Positions 26,245 to 35,845 of a DNA stretch of 64,000 bases are shown here, in pieces. Each line of letters begins with the position of its first letter. The first letter of the stretch is position 1. Both the position numbers and the translations under genes were made by a program. The notes below the pieces were generated by a model. It ran no database searches. It was given only the letters and a program-made list of their open reading frames with translations, and had not been told where the DNA came from. The stretch comes from Flavobacteriales bacterium (GTDB taxonomy: Bacteria > Bacteroidota > Bacteroidia > Flavobacteriales_G > Salibacteraceae), in contig JAGQYO010000001.1 in the NCBI GenBank assembly GCA_020435995.1, positions 1 to 64,000 of the forward strand, written 5' to 3'.

Positions 26245-27576
26245 TTACTTTATAATGGTAGTAGTATACCCCTCGATATCAACTACATAAACTCCATTTG
26301 GAGAGCTGCTCAAATCTATTTGCTCTACCTGAGTTCCACTTCCGTTTAGATCTATAGTCTTAGAAGCCACAGTTTGCCCAGAAACATTGATCACCTTCAC
26401 CAATTTACTTCCTAGGTCAGAGTTGTTGTTAAGTGAAATGTTAACCATTCCATTAGAATAATAAACTTTATCTACGTTTTCACTTATTTCTGAAACTCCA
26501 ACATTGCAACCATTGTAAGTAAAGTTTGTAGAACTTTCTCCTGTTTTATCAACGCCACTTACTTTTACAGTCACAGAAATTTTATTGGCTCCCAACGCAG
26601 TTTCAGGAACCTCGACAGTTAATGTGGTTGCTGTTGCCGTAAGCACAGTAGCTTCAACAAATCTGAACTTTACTTTGTTGTTTGCTGGCGTGGTGCTAAA
26701 GTTTGTACCTGTAATAGTTACCACATCTTTACACACACCGCTTGCAGGTGAAAAAGAGGCAACACTAGGTTTTGTACTAGCAACCATTTTATATGTTTTC
26801 TCAGTTAAGTTATTTCCAGAATTTACATCTCCAGGGAAATTAGCAGCAATTCTAATTTTAAAGTCACCTAAAGCAGTAGGGAAATTAGGAAGGGCCGCAT
26901 TGTTAGCTCGGGTAGAAGTCAAGTTCAGGCTATCACCTGCCTTCAATGGTGCAGTAAGGGTGTAAGACGTTGACTGTGTGCCTGTACCTACTTGAACTAC
27001 AAAAGGAATGTTAGTCCCTGTAGGTATTCCCACGGCACCAGCATTCTTTACAAAAAATGAAATAGTTTCTAGACTTTCACCCAACTCGAATTCATTTCCA
27101 TTTTGAGCAGCAGGTGAAGTAATAGCTGGAGTGCTCATTCCAACATCAAATGCTGCAGGAGTTGAAGAATAGTAGAAGTTTATACACGTCTCATCATTTG
27201 ATCTGTTGTTATCATTTGCTGTATAAGCTGAAACACAAAAAGTATGAACCCCCGTAGTCAGGTTATTGGCATTAAAGTTAATCGTTCTTCCTATTGTTCT
27301 AGTTTCAGCTGCTGTAAAATCACCAGCAGATGATGGTCTTGGAACAGAGTCGATCTGAACTCCATCAACCTTAAATCTCATCATAATAACCGTAGCAGCT
27401 GGAACCGTTGCTCCGTAATTAGTACGGGTGTATTGTGGGTCAATGTTAGCCGTATTTGAATAAATGGTATCGTTATTAGACGGTGAAAGCACCGCACTAC
27501 AGCCAACATCATATTGGCCACGAACATTCAAACCAATTAATGTGGTAAGAGAGAGAAGAGTAAAAAGTTTTTTCAT
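26245..27576 (-). CDS. Secreted T9SS protein with IPT/TIG domain
   Basis: The 443-residue protein starts with a signal peptide (FTLLSLTTLIGLNVRG). Two CARDB-like Ig-type segments are visible at about 25-145 and 150-270, the second with FELGESLETISFFVKNAG. An IPT/TIG domain follows (SFSPASGVCKDVVTITGTNFS ... FTYNGC). The end is a sorting-domain-like segment with INVSGQTVASKTIDL and NGVYVVDIEGYTTTIIK. The YPNP motif at its beginning is missing (VYYSNGMVNISL instead), so the domain is degenerate. Probably an adhesin-like surface protein; no enzymatic motif. Confidence 0.88.
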   Translation of the reverse strand: MKKLFTLLSLTTLIGLNVRGQYDVGCSAVLSPSNNDTIYSNTANIDPQYTRTNYGATVPAATVIMMRFKVDGVQIDSVPRPSSAGDFTAAETRTIGRTINFNANNLTTGVHTFCVSAYTANDNNRSNDETCINFYYSSTPAAFDVGMSTPAITSPAAQNGNEFELGESLETISFFVKNAGAVGIPTGTNIPFVVQVGTGTQSTSYTLTAPLKAGDSLNLTSTRANNAALPNFPTALGDFKIRIAANFPGDVNSGNNLTEKTYKMVASTKPSVASFSPASGVCKDVVTITGTNFSTTPANNKVKFRFVEATVLTATATTLTVEVPETALGANKISVTVKVSGVDKTGESSTNFTYNGCNVGVSEISENVDKVYYSNGMVNISLNNNSDLGSKLVKVINVSGQTVASKTIDLNGSGTQVEQIDLSSSPNGVYVVDIEGYTTTIIK

Positions 27577-27674
27577 GTTATAATTTTTTTAAAAGTTTTT
27601 AGAGCGCGTAAAATTAGCAATTAATCAATTTGAAGAACACTTTGTTATCAGGGTTGGTTGGGTATTGCAACATA

Positions 27675-28109
27675 TTATTTCTCTGGGAAGACTTTTGAGT
27701 CAAGCAAAGTTCCTGATTCATCGTATGTGTTCCAAGTTCCGACCTGCTCATCATTCTCCCAATGGCCTTCAAAGCGAAGCTTTCCATTTGGATAGTAAGC
27801 TCTATTTACCCCGTGTTTTTGGTCCTTCAAATATTCACATTCACTCCAAAGTGTTCCGTCATCAAAACAGGATATCCACATGTTGGTGCGCCTACCTTCT
27901 TTGTCATACTTGCCTTCTATTCGCAGCTGGCCATTGTCAAAAAACTGCTGTTCCTTCAGAGTTATTCCCGAAGCATTAATAAATAAAACCCGTTCTGGTT
28001 TTCCATTCGAATATTCAGTTTCAACCTTTTTCGTTAATTCTTCAGAACACGAGATTATTAAAAATCCTAAAAGAAAAAATGAAGTAGTGTATTGCACAAT
28101 TTTCATCAT
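27675..28109 (-). CDS. MORN-repeat (YwqK-like) lipoprotein
   Basis: A 144-residue lipoprotein with signal sequence and lipobox ending FLIISCSEE. Four to five MORN-variant repeats follow, built on the pattern YxNGxxxxxGxW/Y (EYSNGKPERV, FFDNGQLRIEGKYD, YYPNGKLRFEGHWEND). Proteins of this type are often labelled YwqK-family antitoxin, but there is no toxin partner here and the lipid anchor argues for an envelope role. Function unknown. Confidence 0.85.
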   Translation of the reverse strand: MMKIVQYTTSFFLLGFLIISCSEELTKKVETEYSNGKPERVLFINASGITLKEQQFFDNGQLRIEGKYDKEGRRTNMWISCFDDGTLWSECEYLKDQKHGVNRAYYPNGKLRFEGHWENDEQVGTWNTYDESGTLLDSKVFPEK

Positions 28110-28228
28110 AATATTTGCGTAATTAATAGTGCAATGATATTAACACATTGCCGTGTAGAATACATCCTAACGTCTACTTTTTAGCGTTTGGCATAGTGCA
28201 AATTTGTAAATGGAGAAAGTGTGACCTT

Positions 28229-29737
28229 ATGAAAAATCTATCTATATACTTAGTTTTCGGTTTATTCTGCAACATTTCGGTGTTTGGTAGTAATAATCCC
28301 ATTTCGAATCAAGACTCTATTCCTTTAATAGATTCAGTTGCTTTTGTCTTAGAGAAAGACGATCCTTTCTTAAGGCATTTAGATGAAGTTATGGTAGCTG
28401 AATTTTCGAAACCTTGGAGTTTTGAATACGACACCACAAGCGGTGATTCAGCCTCATGGGCTAATGAGGCTATTCCAAACCCATCTGATTCTACAATTAA
28501 AGCGAGGCTTCAACTCTTAAATGACGTCAGTCCTATTGAGTTAACTTACAATGATAAAACACTTGCATTTATCAATTTATACGCTGTGCGAAAACGCGAT
28601 TTAACCTCTAGGTTTATTGGGTTGAGCGAATTCTACTTTCCAATGATAGAAGCACACCTCGATAAATACCAAATGCCACAAGAATTGAAGCACCTAGCTA
28701 TTGTAGAAAGTGCTTTAAACAGTACAGCCAATTCTCGAGCTGGAGCCAAGGGGCTATGGCAGTTTATGTACACCACAGGAATTATTTATGGCCTGGAGGT
28801 CAATTCTTATATTGACGACCGGTTTGATCCCATTAAATCCACCGAGGCGGCTTGCCAGTATTTGAGCTTTTTGTACAAAATTTATTCAGATTGGAATTTG
28901 GCTTTAGCTGCCTATAATTGTGGTCCAGGAAACGTAAATAAGGCAATTCGTCGATCAGGAGGAAAAAGAGACTATTGGGAAATATATCCATATTTACCAA
29001 GAGAAACAAGGGGCTACGTACCTGCTTTTATAGCAGTCAACTACGTTATGAACTACCATGAAGAGCACGGTATAAAGCCCACGCCTTCGGGGTTTTCTCA
29101 TTATGATTGTGATACTGTACTGGTATCTCATCGCGTGTCCCTTCAACATTTAAGTAAAACGCTTCACTTGCCCTATGAAGACATTGAACACCTTAATCCA
29201 CAGTATAAGTTAAGCATCATTCCTAAAATGACCGAACCACAAGTTCTAAGGCTTCCTCGGGGTGAATTAGCTAATTTTATTATCAACGAACAGGCTGTAT
29301 ACGAGCTATATGCGAAAGCCATAAATAAACCTGAGGAAGAAGAGGCCCAAATAGAACAGATTAAAAAATATGATGTGTATAGGGTAAGTCATGGTGACTA
29401 TCTCGGAAAAATTGCCAGCCGCTACAATGTATCAGTTAGGGATATAAAAGACTGGAATAACTTAAGAAGTGACAACTTGAAAATAGGCCAGCGACTAACT
29501 ATTTATCACAGTTCATCTGCACCCTCAAATTTGGCCAATTCGAATAAGCCTGCGCCAACCATCAAAACCAAGTCGGAAGGAAAGTATGAGTATTATGAAA
29601 TACAAAGAGGAGATACACTTTGGGATATAGCAAAAGCGAAAGGAATAAGCACCACAGAACTAAAATCAATGAATAGAGATATCAACGAAAAAAACATGAA
29701 GCCAGGCGACAAAATCATCGTAGGGAAAAACGGCTAA
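28229..29737 (+). CDS. Lytic transglycosylase with two LysM domains (MltD-like)
   Basis: Starting at ATG 28229 (signal peptide LSIYLVFGLFCNISVFG), the product has 502 residues. The SLT/GH23 domain lies at about 130-285: the catalytic Glu is in LAIVESALNS, followed by GAKGLWQFM, the AAYNCGPGNV motif and GYVPAFIAVNYV. Two LysM peptidoglycan-binding modules close the protein (YRVSHGDYLGKIASRYNV; YEIQRGDTLWDIAKAKGI). It cleaves glycan strands to anhydro-muropeptides in the periplasm. The upstream TTG at 28148 is rejected because it precedes the signal peptide by 27 unrelated residues. The next gene starts in the TAATG overlap. Confidence 0.95.
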   Translation: MKNLSIYLVFGLFCNISVFGSNNPISNQDSIPLIDSVAFVLEKDDPFLRHLDEVMVAEFSKPWSFEYDTTSGDSASWANEAIPNPSDSTIKARLQLLNDVSPIELTYNDKTLAFINLYAVRKRDLTSRFIGLSEFYFPMIEAHLDKYQMPQELKHLAIVESALNSTANSRAGAKGLWQFMYTTGIIYGLEVNSYIDDRFDPIKSTEAACQYLSFLYKIYSDWNLALAAYNCGPGNVNKAIRRSGGKRDYWEIYPYLPRETRGYVPAFIAVNYVMNYHEEHGIKPTPSGFSHYDCDTVLVSHRVSLQHLSKTLHLPYEDIEHLNPQYKLSIIPKMTEPQVLRLPRGELANFIINEQAVYELYAKAINKPEEEEAQIEQIKKYDVYRVSHGDYLGKIASRYNVSVRDIKDWNNLRSDNLKIGQRLTIYHSSSAPSNLANSNKPAPTIKTKSEGKYEYYEIQRGDTLWDIAKAKGISTTELKSMNRDINEKNMKPGDKIIVGKNG

Positions 29738-30771
29738 TGAAACTCACTAACGTTGTTGGTATAGTTGGCATATTTACGCTACTTCTAAGCTGCTCCACTG
29801 AGGATTCGGGTTTCATACCTGGTTATTCTGGAAGTTTTGGAGAGGTTGTTATTGTTATTGAAAACAACACTTGGAAGGGAGACGTAGGAGACTCCGTAAT
29901 GAGCAAACTCAACCCTGAACTCTACGGTTTTCCTCAAGAAGAACATGCATTCACTATGATTCAAATCCCTCCCGATAGGTTTCAAAGCGTGCTCAAAACT
30001 CATAGATCCATCATTGTTATCGAAACCAACTCAACTAAAAACACCGATGGACATGGATTTAATGTGCTAAAAAACAAATGGGCCAAAGGACAAGTTTTGT
30101 TACAATTTAATGCTGAAAACCGAGAGGATTTATTCGACTTATTGAACAAGAACGGCGCCGACGCTGTAAGAATTTTGCAATCAGCCGAAACGAACCGATT
30201 GGTACTGAAAAACAAAAAGTTTGGAGACGATCAATTGAATAAATCCATTGAGTCGATTGCAGGCTTTGGAATTACTTGTCAAAAAGATTGGGAAATACAA
30301 AACACTGACTCCAACTCAATTTGGCTCAGACTAGAACGAGAAAGACCAAAGGGTGGCTATCAACATCAAATTAGCCAGGGTATACTTATTAGTTGGACAG
30401 CCTATACAGATAAGCTTCAGTTTTTGGATACCAATTTGTTTATGTCAATCAACCGCGAGCTTAAAAAAACGATTCCGGGGCCAGGGCTAGAACAGTTTAT
30501 GCAAATGGCCTCAGATTATATGCCCCCTCAGAGCAGAGAAATTAATTTTAAAAACTCATTTGGAAAAGAAATAAGGGGATTGTGGCGAATGGAAGGTAAT
30601 TTTATGGGTGGACCATTTATTTGCTATTCGTTTTTAGATGAAGAAAAGCAACGCATTGTTCAGGTGTATGGGTATGTTTATTCGCCTCAATTCAGTAAAC
30701 GAGAATACCTTAGGGAGGTTGAAGCCATTATTTTGAGCATTACTCCATCGGAGGTCAACAAAGGGATTTAG
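29737..30771 (+). CDS. DUF4837 family lipoprotein
   Basis: A 344-residue envelope protein with lipobox LLLSCSTE. The sequence GSFGEVVIVIENNTWKGDVGD after the anchor is the recognisable beginning of DUF4837, a Bacteroidota family of unknown function. The C-terminal half contains IRGLWRMEGNFMGGPF and RIVQVYGYVYSP, also typical. It overlaps the lytic transglycosylase stop by one base, so a role in cell-wall or envelope maintenance is plausible but only by context. It converges with recO, overlapping by 4 bases. Confidence 0.88.
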   Translation: MKLTNVVGIVGIFTLLLSCSTEDSGFIPGYSGSFGEVVIVIENNTWKGDVGDSVMSKLNPELYGFPQEEHAFTMIQIPPDRFQSVLKTHRSIIVIETNSTKNTDGHGFNVLKNKWAKGQVLLQFNAENREDLFDLLNKNGADAVRILQSAETNRLVLKNKKFGDDQLNKSIESIAGFGITCQKDWEIQNTDSNSIWLRLERERPKGGYQHQISQGILISWTAYTDKLQFLDTNLFMSINRELKKTIPGPGLEQFMQMASDYMPPQSREINFKNSFGKEIRGLWRMEGNFMGGPFICYSFLDEEKQRIVQVYGYVYSPQFSKREYLREVEAIILSITPSEVNKGI

Positions 30772-31478
30772 TCGAATACCTCGTGTAAAACCCTCAATGT
30801 TTTAAGCTGACCAAATTTCTCCAAATGAATGTGGTAATACTCAACCAACACTTCGAGCAACTCTCTGGATTCTTCGCGCCCTAATTTCAATGATTCATCA
30901 AAATGTGCATTTAATAGTCCCCAAATAAATTTAGCTTTGGGTGGTTCTAAATAATGTAGGTGACTGGGTCTTAAAGTGGTAAATTGCCCTTCTCGAAGAT
31001 CAAAAAACTCTCTACTCTTATATTCTCCGCTTGGGTAAAAGCCTAAAAACTTAGTAAATCTCATCATAAATATGAGGTGAAAGGATGGTGCCTTTTTGTG
31101 CCCATTCAAAAAATGTATACTCGCCTTGATATAGGCATATAAATGGGGATAGTTTTCATTTTCCGGAAGCGACTTCCATATTATTTCTGATAAAAAAAAT
31201 GACATGGCACTCTTAGTCATATCAGCCCTCATTAAGCTCACGTTGTCGAGGATGTTAGCTTCCAGCAACCGCGATATTGTACCACTTTTGGAAGGTAAGT
31301 ACTCGATATCTAAAATGGCTAAAGGATGCAAGGATGCAATCAGTGATTTTCTTTTGCCTTTGATGCCTTGCAATATAAAACTTTGAACACCAGAGTCTTT
31401 AGTCAACAAGGAAAGTACAAAACCAGTTTCCCCATATTTGGTCTTTCTCAAAAATATTGCTTCATCTTGCCTTACCAT
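30768..31478 (-). CDS. recO: DNA repair protein RecO
   Basis: The 236-residue protein mediates RecA loading on SSB-coated DNA with RecR. The N-terminal OB fold (EAIFLRKTKYGETGFVLSLLTKD ... QGIKGKRKSLIASLHPL) is followed by the helical C-terminal domain. No Cys is present, so the zinc finger found in some RecO proteins is absent. The start is ATG 31478; the gene is alone, convergent with the DUF4837 gene and divergent from a T9SS gene. Confidence 0.93.
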   Translation of the reverse strand: MVRQDEAIFLRKTKYGETGFVLSLLTKDSGVQSFILQGIKGKRKSLIASLHPLAILDIEYLPSKSGTISRLLEANILDNVSLMRADMTKSAMSFFLSEIIWKSLPENENYPHLYAYIKASIHFLNGHKKAPSFHLIFMMRFTKFLGFYPSGEYKSREFFDLREGQFTTLRPSHLHYLEPPKAKFIWGLLNAHFDESLKLGREESRELLEVLVEYYHIHLEKFGQLKTLRVLHEVFD

Positions 31479-31552
31479 TCTCTCACTATCAACTTCTCAG
31501 GCTTCGAAGTTCAATTTTTTTAAGTAAATATGCATTATTCAAATCCCTTTTA

Positions 31553-33139
31553 ATGAAGTCCATTTTAATAGTTGCCTTATTTACCCTAAGTATTGAATGC
31601 TTCGCCCAGCCTTACGGAGGTTTCCTTTCAATGGATGGAGTCAACGATTTTACACAGACTTCAGATACATTGTTAAAAGGGGCTTCGGACAAAACCATAG
31701 AAGCTTATGTCGCCTTTTGTCCGTCTACCTCAAGCGTTACTCATGCTGGTCTTATGCTTTTTACAAATCAGTCGGATTCATTGAAACTCAATATTAGTAT
31801 CAACGCATCTGGAACACTCGCAAGTCTATTTTTGACTGATGGCCACCAAAGCAACGCATTTAATATTCCCATTTTTTCATACTCTAATTGGAATCACCTA
31901 GCGATGACTATTCAATCAGCCGATTCACTCGTTCAACTTTATTTTAATGGGGATTCCTTGGGTGGATTGAAATCTACCGTTATAAACTCGGTTAATACTT
32001 TCATTGGCCATTCAATAAAGCCAGCAAAGTGCACCATTGATGAACTTCGCTTTTCAAGCATGATTCGCTACTCGACGAGTTTTATTCCGCCTGCCAACGC
32101 ATTTAATGTAGATACATCTACCATCGAATTATTCAAATTCGAAGAGGGTCAAGACTCCATGAGGTTTTATGGTGTAAATTCTTCCGAGTTGGTTGGAAGA
32201 TTCGGCGCACACTCGAATGGCATCATCACGGTTTCTAATGATAGCTCCATTTGCCTCGGAGATTCTATTCAACTTAAAGCTAGCGGAGGCACTCGGTACT
32301 CATGGAGTCCTAGCCTAGGTTTAAATAATAACTCTGCATACAACCCCACCTGTAATACTCTAATCGACCAAACTTATCATGTTGTTATAAGTGATTCAAA
32401 TGGTTGCGCGGCAAACAAATCAGTGACTATCAACATACTGTCGCTTCCCAAACCAACTTTGGGGGCCGACACAATAATTTGCGGTGGAGATTCAGTAAGT
32501 CTACATCCGGGTAACTTTAGCTCATACCTATGGTCGAATGGAGCAGTAAGCCAAAATCAGAATTTGGGCAAGGGAGATCATTGGGTTCGCGTAATGGATA
32601 CGGCAGGATGCAAGGGCTTTGACACCATTCAAATAACAGAACGGCCTCCAATTAAAATTAACCTAGGTAACGATACACTGGTGCGATATGGAACTACCTT
32701 TTACTTAGACCCAGGCCCAGGTTTTAAAACATATAAGTGGTCGACTTTAGAAACGAGCCAAAAAATATTGACCTCGCTGGCCATGGTTTATTCAGTTACT
32801 GTAACGGATACTTTTGGCTGTGCCGCCACCGATAAGATCCGTATTGCTTTTAATACTGTAGGGACGAAGGAATACCAATCAATGACAAGGTCTATAAGTG
32901 TATTTCCAAATCCAATTTCACCATCAGGAACACTGTACTTCGAAACGGGCCAGCTCGAACTAAACCCAACAGTTTCTGTTTTTAGTACAAATGGTGCGAG
33001 GGCTGACCACTTCATAACAGGATCTACACCTTCGATAAAACTAGATAACCTCACTCCTGGAATATATCTCGTCCAGATGAAATTAGCAGGCAGCGAAGCC
33101 TTGATTAATAAAAAACTAATTGTTACTGACTATCCCTGA
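31553..33139 (+). CDS. LamG-domain secreted protein with T9SS sorting domain
   Basis: From ATG 31553 the 528-residue product has a signal peptide (ILIVALFTLSIECFAQ). A concanavalin-like LamG domain (about 22-205) contains WNHLAMTIQSADSLVQLYFNG. Ig-like repeats follow, with the pattern ICLGDSIQLKASGG / SWSP / YHVVISDSNGC, and with LGADTIICGGDSVSL. The end is a type A sorting domain (VFPNPISPSG ... GIYLVQMKL). The in-frame start at 31457 would place 32 residues before the signal peptide and is rejected. The 3' end overlaps the convergent SDR gene by 17 bases. Probably a surface-attached glycan- or cell-binding protein. Confidence 0.9.
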   Translation: MKSILIVALFTLSIECFAQPYGGFLSMDGVNDFTQTSDTLLKGASDKTIEAYVAFCPSTSSVTHAGLMLFTNQSDSLKLNISINASGTLASLFLTDGHQSNAFNIPIFSYSNWNHLAMTIQSADSLVQLYFNGDSLGGLKSTVINSVNTFIGHSIKPAKCTIDELRFSSMIRYSTSFIPPANAFNVDTSTIELFKFEEGQDSMRFYGVNSSELVGRFGAHSNGIITVSNDSSICLGDSIQLKASGGTRYSWSPSLGLNNNSAYNPTCNTLIDQTYHVVISDSNGCAANKSVTINILSLPKPTLGADTIICGGDSVSLHPGNFSSYLWSNGAVSQNQNLGKGDHWVRVMDTAGCKGFDTIQITERPPIKINLGNDTLVRYGTTFYLDPGPGFKTYKWSTLETSQKILTSLAMVYSVTVTDTFGCAATDKIRIAFNTVGTKEYQSMTRSISVFPNPISPSGTLYFETGQLELNPTVSVFSTNGARADHFITGSTPSIKLDNLTPGIYLVQMKLAGSEALINKKLIVTDYP

Positions 33140-33845
33140 TGTCTACAAATGAAGCAGTCTCTGCATTAATCTCAGCAACAAATTTCAAAATATCGAGAGC
33201 AGAAACTTGTGCAGATTTTAACTGACCAGAATCTTTTATTTCTTGAAACTTATCTATCATAGAAAAGTCGTTTTTTGAAGCACTTCTAATTTGAGATTGC
33301 ATATCGGTTTCTATGATCCCCGGCGCCACTGCTACTATTTTCAAAAAAGGATCTTTCCTGATTTTCGCTTCGTTTTTAATCACATCCGTGTACATATTTA
33401 TACCAGCCTTACTCGTGCAATAAATACTCCAGCCATCATAGGCATTCACACTTGCCCCTGAACTTATATTTACAATCGTTTTTGGCTTATGAAGTGCTTT
33501 ATAATCTCTTATAAAATCGTTAGTTAACAGAGCTGGAGAAATCAAATTCACATTAAAGGCTTCAATAAGCTCTATAGAATTAATCTCTCCTGCGTACTTA
33601 ATGGGCCCCAAAGTACCTGCATTGTTGATTAAAGTAACCGTGTCTGCCTTTAAATGATCTCCAAAACGAAAACGACGCACCTGATCTAAATCTGCAAGGT
33701 CAACATATTTATGAATGTAATTTGAGTGTGAAATTTCACTTTTTCTTCCCAATCCAATAACAAAATTATTTGAATCCTTTAGAAGTTCTTCTGCAATAGC
33801 ACGTCCCAAGCCTCTGGAAGTGCCCGATATGTAATATATATTCAT
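33123..33845 (-). CDS. Short-chain dehydrogenase/reductase (sepiapterin/benzil reductase-like)
   Basis: A 240-residue Rossmann enzyme. The cofactor loop is SGTSRGLGRAIA (8-19), NNAG sits near residue 74, the catalytic Ser is in NISSGAS, and YCTSK is the YxxxK pair. AVAPGIIETDM follows, the usual PG motif. The overall order resembles sepiapterin reductase / YueD benzil reductase. The substrate is not known. It follows a cystathionine gamma-synthase-type gene after 2 bases and is co-transcribed with it. Confidence 0.9.
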   Translation of the reverse strand: MNIYYISGTSRGLGRAIAEELLKDSNNFVIGLGRKSEISHSNYIHKYVDLADLDQVRRFRFGDHLKADTVTLINNAGTLGPIKYAGEINSIELIEAFNVNLISPALLTNDFIRDYKALHKPKTIVNISSGASVNAYDGWSIYCTSKAGINMYTDVIKNEAKIRKDPFLKIVAVAPGIIETDMQSQIRSASKNDFSMIDKFQEIKDSGQLKSAQVSALDILKFVAEINAETASFVDIRDSQ

Positions 33846-33847
33846 TC

Positions 33848-34990
33848 TTATTTTTCTAAAGCTTGTTTCAAGTCTTCGATAAGGTCGTTTACATCTTCAA
33901 TTCCTACACTTAATCGAATTAAAGAATCAACGATCCCCGTTTTTTCTCTTTCCTCTTTGGGTATAGCAGCATGTGTCATGGATGCTGGGTGCCCACAAAG
34001 TGACTCCACACCCCCAAGAGATTCTGCAAGGGTAAACACTTTCACATTAGAAACAATGGCCTTCGCTTTTTCATAATTATTACCAACGGTAGTAAATGAT
34101 AGCATTCCTCCAAAGTCCCTCATCTGCCTCTTGGCTATGTGATGGTTGGGGTGGTCTTCAAACCCAGGCCAGTAAACATTTTCAACAACAGGATGCGATT
34201 TTAAAAACTCGGCAACAACTCTACCGTTCTCACAGTGTTGTTTCATTCTTACATGAAGCGTTTTAATACCCCTTAATGCCAAAAAAGAATCCATGGGTCC
34301 ACAAATGGCACCAGACGAATTCTGAATAAAATACAATCGCTCGGCAAGTGCATCATCATTAACTACGAGTGCTCCCATTATCAAATCTGAGTGACCACCC
34401 AAATATTTCGTCGCCGAGTGCATGACAATATCAGCTCCCATGTCGAGTGGGTTTTGAAGAAAAGGTGAGGCAAAAGTGTTATCCACTCCAAGTAGGCAGT
34501 TATTTTTTTTGGCAAAGCTCGATGCCGCTTCTATGTCAATGATGTTCAGCATTGGATTGGTAGGGGTTTCCACCCATATTAATTTTGTCTTTGGAGTAAC
34601 CAGGCTATCCAGTTTTGAAAAATCAGACATGTCGACAAAGTGGAAGCGCAGTCCAAAATCTTCAAATATCTTGGTGAAAATTCGATACGTTCCGCCATAT
34701 AAATCTCCAGTTGATATAACTTCATCGCCTGGTTTCAAAAGTTTCATCACTGCATCAATAGCCGCCAATCCACTTCCAAAGCACATCCCATACTTTCCGT
34801 TTTCGATAGAAGCTAAATTGCTTTCTAGCATACTCCTAGTAGGATTTCGACTTCGGCTGTATTCAAATCCCTTGTGGTCTCCAGGAGATTTTTGAACGTA
34901 AGTAGATGTTTGATAAATGGGAGTCATAATAGCCCCAGTTGCCGGGTCATGTGTTATCCCGCCATGTATCACCTTGGTACCGAATTTCAA
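33848..34990 (-). CDS. Cystathionine gamma-synthase/lyase-type PLP enzyme
   Basis: A 380-residue Cys/Met metabolism enzyme. The N-terminus GTKVIHGG...TGAIMTPIYQTSTY is the family signature; YSRSRNPTR contacts PLP phosphate, and the Schiff-base Lys is in MHSATKYLGGHSD near residue 196. Whether it acts as synthase, gamma-lyase or beta-lyase cannot be told. The start is an unusual TTG at 34990, since no ATG fits and the residues after it match the family start. An operon with the SDR gene follows. Confidence 0.92.
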   Translation of the reverse strand: MKFGTKVIHGGITHDPATGAIMTPIYQTSTYVQKSPGDHKGFEYSRSRNPTRSMLESNLASIENGKYGMCFGSGLAAIDAVMKLLKPGDEVISTGDLYGGTYRIFTKIFEDFGLRFHFVDMSDFSKLDSLVTPKTKLIWVETPTNPMLNIIDIEAASSFAKKNNCLLGVDNTFASPFLQNPLDMGADIVMHSATKYLGGHSDLIMGALVVNDDALAERLYFIQNSSGAICGPMDSFLALRGIKTLHVRMKQHCENGRVVAEFLKSHPVVENVYWPGFEDHPNHHIAKRQMRDFGGMLSFTTVGNNYEKAKAIVSNVKVFTLAESLGGVESLCGHPASMTHAAIPKEEREKTGIVDSLIRLSVGIEDVNDLIEDLKQALEK

Positions 34991-35018
34991 AGTTTTTGCT
35001 TTTTATTTTTAGGAATGC

Positions 35019-35026
35019 CAAAGGTA
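35019..35026 (-). promoter_or_regulatory. -7 box of the cystathionine gamma-synthase-type operon
   Basis: CAAAGGTA reads TACCTTTG on the minus strand, identical to the asnS -7 box, 28 bases before the TTG start. A plus-strand -7 box lies 15 bases away. Confidence 0.55.
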
Positions 35027-35040
35027 TATCTAGTCCTTCT

Positions 35041-35048
35041 TACTTTTG
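35041..35048 (+). promoter_or_regulatory. -7 box of the DUF3298 lipoprotein gene
   Basis: TACTTTTG matches TAnnTTTG and ends 5 bases before the GTG at 35054. If real, the transcript starts at the GTG. Confidence 0.4.
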
Positions 35049-35053
35049 GACCC

Positions 35054-35845
35054 GTGAAAATAATTTTAAAATACCGTCAACTCGCACTTATTCTAGGCTT
35101 CGGTTTATTCACACTCGCAGGCTGTGATTGGATGGGAAACAGTAAAGGTGAATCAGAAATTAAACCAGTTGAGTTCGAAACCAAAGAGGTTATTCATAAG
35201 ATTGGGCAAGACTGTATAGATGAGCTTTCCTGCTTTGATTTAAAACTGAGCTTTCCTGAGTTAAACAAAGTGGATACTCCAATCTCTAAGATTATTCAGG
35301 ACACCATAGACCATTTAATTTTAACTCCCATATTTGAGGATAAAGTATATCAAAACCAAGATGAACTCTACGCTGACATAGAACAAGCCTATAACGAGTT
35401 TAAATTGGATTTTCCGGAGGTAGAATCCAATTGGTTTTTAAATCGAGATATTAAAATAATTGCGCAACGTGATGGCATCATTACACTTTCATTTTATGAA
35501 TCTAGCTATCTCGGTGGCGCCCATGCTAACGAAATGACCTTTTATAAGCATTACAATGGCACTAATGGCAAGGTAGTATTGCTAGAGAATTTTTTTACAA
35601 CGAGCCAAAGAACACAATTGAATAAACTAGGAGAACAGGCCTTTCGGTCTAAAAGAGGAATTGAGCCAGGCACGAGTCTAGAAGAGTCTGGATTCTGGTT
35701 TAAAGAAGATCAATTTAAGCTTAATGATAATTTCTATTTCGACAACACTGGAATATACTTCTATTTTAACGCTTATGAAATCGCACCCTATTCTTATGGG
35801 AGCACCGAAATATTTATACCCAAAGAAGCTTATGAAAGTATTTAA
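35054..35845 (+). CDS. DUF3298 (RsiV C-terminal-like) lipoprotein
   Basis: From GTG 35054 the product has 263 residues: a signal peptide with lipobox LFTLAGCDW, a middle region resembling DUF4163, and the DUF3298 domain with YESSYLGGAHANEMTFYKHY and a C-terminal SYGSTEIFIPKEAY. In Bacillus RsiV this domain binds lysozyme, but many envelope proteins of unknown role carry it. ATG 35015 is an alternative start in frame, giving a longer, less typical leader. The gene overlaps the next by 14 bases. Confidence 0.8.
   Translation: MKIILKYRQLALILGFGLFTLAGCDWMGNSKGESEIKPVEFETKEVIHKIGQDCIDELSCFDLKLSFPELNKVDTPISKIIQDTIDHLILTPIFEDKVYQNQDELYADIEQAYNEFKLDFPEVESNWFLNRDIKIIAQRDGIITLSFYESSYLGGAHANEMTFYKHYNGTNGKVVLLENFFTTSQRTQLNKLGEQAFRSKRGIEPGTSLEESGFWFKEDQFKLNDNFYFDNTGIYFYFNAYEIAPYSYGSTEIFIPKEAYESI

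Noticed and set aside
27675-28109. YwqK antitoxin as half of a toxin-antitoxin pair
   Set aside because: It is a MORN-repeat lipoprotein with no toxin gene beside it; the label is only a family name.
28148-28228. Upstream TTG start of the lytic transglycosylase
   Set aside because: It would place 27 non-hydrophobic residues before a clear signal peptide.
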